NCBI GenBank assembly: GCA_026182355.1
Contig: JAPFBL010000595.1
Span: 62,001 to 126,000 of the forward strand
Direction: 5' to 3'
Length of the DNA stretch: 64,000 bases
DNA from: Hermatobates lingyangjiaoensis
Lineage: Eukaryota > Arthropoda > Insecta > Hemiptera > Hermatobatidae
In this document: positions 35,940 to 46,700 of the stretch, piece by piece
Layout of the letters: every line of letters starts with the position of its first letter
How positions within the stretch are numbered: position 1 is the first letter of the stretch
Notes under the pieces: generated by a model
What the model saw: only the letters and a program-made list of their open reading frames with translations
Told to the model about the DNA's origin: nothing
Database searches by the model: none
Position numbers and translations under genes: made by a program

Positions 35940-38900
35940 TCATTTGGACTTGACTGCATGGAGACTGTAGAACATTGGCAGAGATGAATTCCAGTAAAAC
36001 TCATTCTTGAATGGCACATATATGTGCGAGGAAATACTCTGTGTCGAGCAGTTATCTGCAACAATATTTATTTCTTTTAATCAATTCATACATTGTATAT
36101 ATATAATATATATATATAATTACCACTATATTAAATTTGGAAAAAAGACTAAGATCTTTCAACTTTAACAAGCGGTCTTCGTCAGAGTCAAAACCCAACT
36201 GATATTTATATATATTGGTTGGTCTCCAACCATCGCTTTACAAGTGGTTATATATATATATATATGAATAATTATCAAAATAACACTTGATGTAATAGAT
36301 GGATTAATTTACCACAATGAAACAAATTTGGAAACAATGCTCTAAGGCCTTTCGTCAACACATCGTCAGAGAGCAAGTGAACTAAAAAACAATAAATACT
36401 TGTTAACCTGGTTGATTGAAGTTTCCAGATTGTTGGCAACCCTGAATGTGTTTAATGATGAAGTCTTCATCTGCTTAATTATTCCACTAATCAAAACTTC
36501 ATCTAATTTATAGAGTCCTAGGCTACTGTTCATCAACTTCTCATAAAATTTCTTTATGAGCGCACTTCCCACGATATCTCTTCTTCTTTCTGAAGACACA
36601 AATATTAATTCATTTGCTTTATTCCAGTTAATCACATGATTACTGTTTTTATGTGAATGAACAAGATATTCTTTTTGTCTTCTCTTCTGATGGAATATTT
36701 GTGTTGTTTTATCCTTGTAAGAATAAATTTTATCCGTCTTCGGAAATGATATGAAGCGAAAGCAGGACCAGACAACCACCCAAGGCAGAACAGAAACAGT
36801 CTACTATAGGAATGAATTCTCTCAGCAATATAAAACTGACGAAAGGGTACTTGAGAACATTATCAAAACAAATACTAAATGCAACAATTCTGAAGACCGG
36901 CTTAAGATAAATATTTATTATAAATGTGCCTCCACAACTAACTTAATTGTCAGAAATAACTTACAGCAAAAGCCTCTCCTCCAGAAAACCAATGTAGTTT
37001 ATCGTTATAATTGTAATACAGGAAACTGTGAGTTCCTCAAGTCATCAGACATTGGCTCTACGGTAACGACTTTATCACGGAGGTTGACTATGCACCTTGC
37101 TGCTGGCGCTCCAAAAGATCATTCCCATAGTATACATAGCCTCAAACTGATCAGAGAAGAATTAAAAATTAAAGAAATTTATACCAAGAAAAAGACCATA
37201 GCATACTGTAAATTTTATAAGCCCTGTTTATAAGAGAGCATAAACCCACCCAACCTCAACAACTAGTTTCATCAGAATTTTAAAGCTACATGCAGGAAAC
37301 CAACAAAACCATAGCCCTGATTCAGTAATAGCTTCATAGTGTTCTAGTGAATTTAATTGTATAGCAAATGTATCGAACTGAAATCTATGAAATATTTGGA
37401 ACTCCGCAATGGTGTAACTCCTATGTCGTCTAAGTGTTTCATTCATTATGTATAGAATGTATTAATTAGCTATGATCTTATATCCCTGAAGATGGACTGT
37501 GATGACAGAAACGATTTATAGTTTATTATTATAGCTTGGGTTACTGTTATGGATTTATAGGCTTATTAACGGGGGAGGCTTCAAGTACATTAAGTAGATT
37601 TACATATTTTTGTTCAATATTTATTTTTATACAGAAATTTAAATTTATTCGATTACAGTCATGTCATCTTCTTGAACATCGTCATAAATTATCAAAATTT
37701 TGAATTCCGTTCTGATTCTCCTCCAAATCTATTTCCTGTAGAATCATTGGTCTGAATCTCTCATATATTGCAATATAGCTGTGGTTCAATTAATACTTCT
37801 TGTTTAAGTAGCCTCCTTGAAACAGACTTTAGAGGTAAACAAGGAATTTCTTGGAATATTTTTTTCCAAACAATTCTCTGAAATATTACGACAGCTAGAG
37901 ATACCTACTACATTCAACAGAAATTTGTTAACGAATTATATTTTTCACATTATCTTAACTAGGGCCTATTTTCAGTGGAGGGCTTATAGTCCAAAACGTC
38001 CCGAAAATACTTTAGGACTTATTTTCATGGGATGTCTTCTTTTCGGAAAAAGACGGTAATACTAATAATAGAATGGTAACTTAATCTGCACATTCAGACC
38101 AGAGTTCCGCAAGGCATGCTCTCCAGCCGGAAGTACCTGAGGGGTCAGAGAATTCGGTCCCAGACATTACAAGTAAAAAGTCTAAGAAAAGATGAATTAA
38201 ACAAATTAAAACAGTATGTGACTAAAAAAAAGATTAATTTTACTGATACAAATAAATATAGCAATGAATAAAACGATATAATAATAGTTCACAGAAGGGG
38301 TTCTTGAGGATTTTGGTCAATAAAAATTAAACACCTGATTATATACCAACGTTTCGCCAAAAGTTGTTTGGCATTTTCAAGGCTAAAAAAACAATTTATT
38401 AACGACATAAGTAGAGCAAGACAAATACATCCACGGAATACCAACCAACAGACAAACAAAAATAAAAAAAACAAAAATTCTGTAACAAGAAAGCCACAAA
38501 CAACTTTTGGCGAAACGTCGGCATATAATCAGGAGTTGAATTTTTAGGACCAAAATCCTCAAGAACCCCTTCTGTGAACATGAAAAATCAGTGGTCGAGA
38601 AGCTATATTGATATAATAATATATTTTACCGTTTATCAGATGTACTACAAAAAAAAAGTAGAATAATTTAGTACCAGAAAATTCGGTCCCCAAAATTTTG
38701 ATCCTGGATTTATTGATGTATTTTCTAATGTATGCATTATTTAAACTAATCCGTATAAATAACACAAAATAAAAGAACATTATATTAATCAGAATGTATT
38801 TTATGTATTAAACATAAAAATACATACAGGGTGTCCCGAAAAAATGTATACACAATTTAAATTATTGTAATACTAAAATAATTTATATTATAACTATAAC

Positions 38901-41900
38901 TTTACATCATAACTATATTCATAGTTGTGATCGACCGCCATGTTAACTCATCAGAAATTACAGTATGCTGTGGATTATAATCAAAAGGATTAATTCAGTG
39001 ATTTTTTTAACTCCACTGTGGCTGGTCTTATTTACTTGAACCTGCTGCACCTTTTTAAGTACTTTTTCGGTCTTAATCATCATCAGTAAGAGAATGAGTT
39101 GACCTGAAATTTAATTTTTCCACTTAAAACATTTGTACAACCAAATGCAAACAATTAAGTTTGCATTTGGTTGTACCGCATTAATTGATTACCCGCATTA
39201 ATCAGCTTCGAAAAGATGGGTACATTTTTTTGTAAACCCTTGGCATTATCGGTAGTATGTAGAACAAAGCGGACTGCAGTTTGAGAACAGTTGGTGGCAA
39301 AACAATAAAATAATGCTTATTAATTAGTTTACATGGTTAAAAAAAAATTACAAGAAACATCTAAATTACAATAATTTAAAGTGTGTATACATTTTTTTGG
39401 GACACCCTGTGTATATATATATATATGAATGATCAAACCACAATATGAAATGGGAGCAGTCTTCGTCAGAGTCAAAAACCCAACTCTGTTTTGACTCTGA
39501 CGAAGACCGCTTGTTACGGTTGAAAGATCTTATTCTTGTTTTCCCATTTCATATTGTAGTTTGATCATTGATTGTTATTTCACGTGTTTATTGAATAAAT
39601 AATTAATAATTAATAATTGTATATATATATATATATATATATATAACAAACACTTTTTCTTCTTCTCGGAGTTTGGTCAGGGTAAATATATGGAATCACC
39701 TTTTTGCCAACGTTTCGTCTTTATTTTAAGACATCCTCAGGGCTATAAACTAATAAAAAAACAATAAACAATGGACATTTGTCATTTCTACTTTAGAAAC
39801 ATCATAAACAAATTGAAGAAAACTTACTCAAGGCTGGTTTCTGTTACATTACCAGCCTTGAGTAAGTTTTCTTCAATTTGTTTATGATGTTTCTAAAGTA
39901 GAAATGACAAATGTACATTGTTTATTGTTTTTTTTTGTTAGTTTATAGCCCTGAGGATGTCTTAAAATAAAGACGAAACGTTGGCAAAAAGGTGATTCCA
40001 TATATTTACCCTGACCAAACTCCGAGAAGAAGAAAAAGTGTTTGTTAATATTTAGTGGTCAAGAAAACAGTACCGTATATATATATATAATAAATCTTTT
40101 TATATATAAAGAAGTATGAAAATAAGTATAACTCATATTGAAACAATCAAAAAATATATATGTAGTATGGCCTTTTATCAAAGATATTAACCAAGAAATT
40201 TGGAAAAATAGTCTGAGAACATTATACCACTGAAAATGAAATCCCGAAATGTTCCTTAGTTTCTAATCTTTAGAGTTCACACTTTCTCAACAAGTAACTA
40301 TTTAAAAAATTGCAAGGCATCAAATTTTCTGGGCCTAATTTTCCCTAGCATCAAGAAGCCATCTTCAAAATAGTTTCACTATTTTGTATTTGTTATTATG
40401 TCAAACACTTTCTCCATATAACACCTTTAAGCCAACGTTTCTTCCAATTTGTAGACATCTTCTAGGGCTACATGAATAGAGAATTAATTATAATTACATG
40501 AAAAAAAATTGTTATATTGTTTATATGAATATTCATTATTATATATATTATTAATGATATAATAAATATTACATATATGAATATTATAAATAATATAAGC
40601 TATATTTTTTACATGTTTTAATTAATTCTGCATTGATACGGTCCTGAAGATGTCTACAAATTAGACGAAACGTTGGCTTAAATGTGTTTTATTTAGAAGT
40701 GTTTGACGTTGGATTAAACCTCTATTTAGAAAAAATGGTATGTAAAATTTAAATACGAATAATTCGTATGTAAAATTTAAATACGAATATACAAAGTTTA
40801 TTTACGAATATATAAACTTTATATACTGATATATAAAGTTTATATACGAATATATCAAGTTTATATAAGAATATATCAAGTTCATATACGAATATATAAA
40901 GTTTTGTTTATTATGTAAATGACTGTCTATAAAAAAACAAGTTTTTGATCTTTGGTTAGTGTTATAATTAGAAAAAAAATAGTGATTACATTTATTTAAA
41001 ATGGTTTCGAGATGTGAAGGAGAAATTAATTTGTCATACTGATGTGTTCCACAAGGCACGATCCGAAGAACATACTCTCCCAAGACAACTGACATGAACC
41101 AGGCTGGAATAGATTTATTTATTGTTGTGAAAAATATACTTCCTCCGGGCTGTTGAAACAAAAAAAACCATTTAGTACATAAACCAGAAACAAAATTAAA
41201 TTATTGGTAGGTTGAAATGAGTATTGTAAACACAGAGATGTACGTATCAAGCAGTGGTGAAGATACCACACGGGGGTGGTGGTAAAATTTGCACCCACCC
41301 CCCACCACCGCCGCTGGTCATTGGTTATAAAAACAATCATTTATTGTTTTATTATCGCTTTACGAGGTATCGTTCAAACGTAAAAACGTGAAGGCATATC
41401 TCGAGTTCATCCACGAGGTGGGCAGGAAAAAGAGAGCCATTGCAACCCAGCGTTAAAATTTTTGGTAGTGAGGTAAATGAGCAACCTTATACCAGGATTA
41501 TAACTGCCGTTTTTGTTGTTTTCGCCCCCCTGGTACAATTGCGTGAATTAGTTAATTTAATTTTTGGTCTAATGCGCGACGTAAAATCGTGGTGCCCGCC
41601 TCCGCGAGGTCCACCTCGGACACCCCAAGTTTTGGGTGGCAAAACTTGGAGGTGACAAAAGGGTAACACGTTAAATCGTCGGCCTGATTTGATCTTTGGT
41701 GTAATGGCTGGAAAGTTAAGGTGCACAGCGATCAAAACAGGTTATAAAAACAAAAAATGGTTCCAACTTAAGATAGATTAGTGTAAAAAAATAAAATTGT
41801 CATAAGACATTCCTTAAGTGTGAGCTGGGACTCCCTGAAGAAGCATGGAGTCCTTACAGACAAGCCATGTTATTGAATTGAAAATTATGTTTAAATAAGT

Positions 41901-43164
41901 ATTTAGAAGATTAAAATTAAACAGAACAATACTCAGAAATAATGTAAAATGATAAATCTAGGGGGATTTAAGTCAATTTTAGAAAACATATTTGTGGGAA
42001 GCTGGGTTTTTAGTGATCGCTGTGAAAAGAGCAAGTTTAATCAAAAATCTACGTTGAAAAGGAAATGAGGTTGAGAAAAGGAATCCGTTAACCTTCAAAA
42101 TTCCAGAAAGTTCTCAACATATTTATTTTTATAGAATTACAATCAAGGATCTAATTTTAGACGGCTGTTATTAGTCCCAGACTTTCATCTTATTACAGTA
42201 CTCGTATACAATATACAGTCATCATCTAAGAAAACAAAAGAGTCTTCAAAACAAAGACGTATAATTAAAATCATAAAAAAAAATTGTTAAATCAAATTAA
42301 TTGCCTACTCAAACAAACATAATAAACTTCCAAAAGCTTTAAAAAAACTTGTTTTGAAAAATTTAAAATACTTTTTTTTTTAATTTGCAAATATTACAGT
42401 TGAACAATCCGTTTAAAACCAGTATTACATACATAAAAAATAAAAACAACCTTGAAAAGTTATTTTGGTATAGAATTTCACATTTTTTGTTCTACTCCTC
42501 TCAAAATGCCGCCCCCAGACATGTATCACACGGGTGTACCCGTGCATTTGTCAAAGGTTTGCCTTTGACTATTTTTTATTATTATCATCATCTTTTTATT
42601 TTTATTTTAAATTATTATTTATACAACTTTATTCTAATCATCCCCATTATTATTATTATTATTTAAGTATTTATTATTTAAATTCCTGGATTTTATTTTG
42701 TTTCAGTTATTTTCCTCTTAATTTTCTCCTTATTATTTTTTATATTTCCTAACCTTCTTCATTTTCACTTTCTATTTCTTCGTTCTTGGCTTATTCGTAG
42801 TTTGTTTTTTCTACGAATAAACACTGTTGGTCTCCAACCGTCGCTTTGCAAGTGCGCTTGGTGTCCCCATCTCAACTCTCCTGATGACGGTTCAACCGAT
42901 AATTAGACAGTAAGTGTGTTTGTTCCTTGTTCTGTGTTTGTGATTTACCGTGAAACTTTTGTTGTCCTTTAGGATCGTTTTCCTGTTTACTATATATATA
43001 TATATATATATATACACGGTACTGTTTTCTTGACCACTAAATATTAACAAACACTTTTTCTTCTTCTCGGATTTTGGTCAGGGTAAATATATGGAATCAC
43101 CTTTTTGCCAACGTTTCGTCTTTATTTTAAGACATCCTCAGGGCAATAAACTAACAAAAAAACC

Positions 43165-43195
<31 letters not shown>

Positions 43196-43697
43196 TATAT
43201 ATATATGACACTTCAAAATTGAAAATAGGTGGTACACAAAGTAAAGAAACACACAATCTCAAATTTTCGGGCAATCCGACTTCAGGAGAAAAGAGACAGG
43301 GAGACCAAGCACGTTGTAGACGCAACGACTAGTAACCCAACAACGTAGGTCTACAACGTGTTTGGTCTACCTTTCTCTTTTCTCCTAAAGATGGATTGCC
43401 CAAAAATTTGAGTTTGTAAGTGTGTTTCTTTACTTTGTGTGCTACCTATCTTCAATTTTGAACTGTTATTGTGTCCAGTTTGGATCGTCTTTCCGTTTAT
43501 CAAGTGAATATATATATATATATAATAAATTCAAAACGAAGGAAACACACAGACATAACTCACATCGAAATATCGATGTGAGTTATGTCTGTGTCTTTCT
43601 GTGTTTCCTTCATTTTGAATTTATTTTATTTAAAAAAGTCCGCTGGACCGTTTCTTTTAATTGTACATAGTATGTACATATATGTACATATTTATAC

Positions 43698-43750
<53 letters not shown>

Positions 43751-46700
43751 GAGTTCAAATACGAGAAGAGTAATACACAGAGTAAAGAAACACACAAACT
43801 CATATTTTCGAGCATTCCGTCTTCAGGAGAAAAGAAAAAGGGAGACCCAAGTAACCCAAGGATTACTTGTCATTGCGTCTACAACGTGCTTGGTCTCCCT
43901 TTCTTTTTTCTCCTGAAGACGGATTGCTCGAAAATTTGAGTTTGTAAGTGTGTTTCTTTACACTGTGTTTTACTCTTCTTGAATTTTGAACTGGTATTGT
44001 GTCCAGTTTGGATCGTCATTCTGTTTATTAAGTGACTTATATATATCTAAAACAAATTCAATAATATTTCAACTCTTTCGTAGAATAGTGTTGTTATACC
44101 ATTGGGATTCAGTTCTCATTCCTCCTCTAATAACAACCGTGCAACCTTCCGCTTGGTTATTTGGATGTCATATCATGAAATTAATTACTTTCTTTTGATC
44201 AGAATTTAGAATTTTGAAAAAATAAGCTCAGTATAGTGAAGAAAACACATAAAGATTTGTGCAGTTATGCTAAAATGGAACAGTGCTCTGTTATTAGTAA
44301 AAATCACTATGTCTCAAAATATACCGAGTCCATTAGTGGAAATCGGATAGTATACATTTATAATTATAATTTCTTACCTTAATCAATGAAACGCATGACT
44401 CAACGAACATGTCCTTATTGGTTACGTGTTCAATCACTTCAGAGCAAACAACCGCATCATGGGACATGGGGTTTTCTTTCGCATAATCTTCTACTGAAGA
44501 TGCTACAAAGTTTGCCGAAACGTTGCCATCCTTTTCAGCAACACATTTGCCTACTTCAACTAATTCGGAGCTGGGTTCTACTCCATTTATTTTACATCCT
44601 AATCTTGCAAGTGCCTACGAAATAATATAAAAGGAAATTCAGAAAGACACAGAAGAATATAACAGTAAAAGGAAAAAAGGAATTACAATTGTCAGGATTC
44701 CACCACCGCAACCAATATCTGCAAAACTAAAGCCTTCTAAATACTTTGGATCATTTAAAGTCTTTTTCTCATCTAAAACACCGGCATTTACTAAACCATT
44801 TCTTATAAATGGAACCCTAAAACACAATTTAACATAATTAATGGGATATGATTTTGGAAACATTCCAAGACAAGTGTCTTATAACCTTATATTGTTAAAT
44901 GCGTGAAGAGCTTTCATGGGTCCGTCCAAATCCCACCATTTTGAGGCCAATTTTGAATGGAAAACAACATCTTCCTTGTCAATGGAGTTTTTTTTCGCTT
45001 GATGACACAGTCTGCAATTTAATTAAAATTACACCATTCGAAGGAAAACTAATTAAACTGAAAACACATTTCACTTTTGCAGTTACCTTCTAACCATTGA
45101 GTTTGGGGAGTACTTCACTCCCCGGTTCACACAATGAAATGTTCTATAAGCCATTCAGTTCAGAATTTCAAGAAAATATATATTCATATACATTTAAATA
45201 TTTTAAGTTATGGGTACGTTATGTTGAATTTTTAGTCGATATCTATCTTAAATACAGAAACACAATAAAAAATAAATAAATTAATAAAACAGATTTTAAT
45301 TTGCAAAAGGTTTTAGGACCACAGAGAACCTCAGCTCTAAAGTAACCTCCTATAGGCCGGTAACTATGCTACACCAAACATTACATTTTCTAATGCACAG
45401 TATCATTCTCTGGGTTATTTTTATTTACCTATTTATCCTTTATTATATTTGACTGAAATAATTACATTAAGATCTTAGTGAATTGTCATTTATATAGTTA
45501 TAATTACCTAACTATGCATGTGGCAGTGAAAAACTTGATTAAATAAATATATTCTTGGGGGAGTTTCTGTTAGATTTTATTAACAACATTTGCTTCCATA
45601 CCTACTTAATTGAAACAAAAATCTTTATATGAATGTCACAGAAATCTATCAAGAAAAAATAGAACATTAATGCTAAACTTGCAAAGGCATAACTGGAATG
45701 AGTATTACGAACGCATTTGTTGACATTGAGGTTACGTATTGGTAACCTTAAGTACTCCTTGATATTTTCCTAAAGAATGACTTTAGATTCAAAGGGAAAC
45801 GTTCTTATTGATTCATCCCCTTGTGCAGGGTTAAGAGCCGATCTAAAAGACTGCCTTCTGAAAAGTGATTGTGTAAGAAAGGTTTGTATTGTTTAAAGGA
45901 AGTTTTTTAGTCAAAAAAGTTTAACTTCGTTATGTTTTTAAAAAATTGAATCAAACTATAATTCAATGTTGACAGAATAAGAAAAAGCCTGCATCTTTAA
46001 GTTTTTAATGCATTTACATATTTGTTTAGTTTCTTAACTAAAGTTTCAAACTGTGTGCAATTTCATTGCCGATGATAGTTCCCTTAGTTGATTCTGAATA
46101 ATTATTTTATAGCGTTGTTACAATTATAGGTATTATAAATTTTGTTAGTCATTTTATAAGCAAGCACAGAAGAATTAATATTTTTGTTTGTAAATATGTA
46201 TAAGAAATTTTTCATTTTAATCAGAAACTTTTTTTTTCAATTTTAGGATAAGCACACTCCAAGAGAATGCCTTCGTATGGCAGATTCATCAGTTGCTCCT
46301 GAATGTTTTGCGTTGAGAACTGCTTTTTTTGAATGCAAGAGGTCTTTGGTAAATATTTGAACTAATGTATTAATTTTTATCTAGAATTGACTGTTTAATT
46401 TTTCTATTTTTGAATATTTTTAGTTGGACAACAGACAGAGGTTCAGAGGCAGAAAAGGATACTAATAATTGTAATGTAGATATATGTAAATATTCTTACT
46501 TTAATGTAAAAATTTATAAATTTATTAAGTAGTAAACTTTTTGTACTATAACTGTTTTGATCCTTGCGTGTCCTTACTTTTCAGTCATCGCACATATATG
46601 GAATCAAGCCGACTTGTTGCCCTTTGTCAGTTTTCCCATAATTTTTGTATTTATACCCTAATTTATGAATAACTGATGGTAATAGACAAATGACTAAACA

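Noticed and set aside
42385..42752. Membrane-protein-like frames of 93 and 72 aa
   Set aside because: Phe/Ile/Tyr-rich frames from A/T-rich DNA inside COQ3 intron 4, without homology or splice support.
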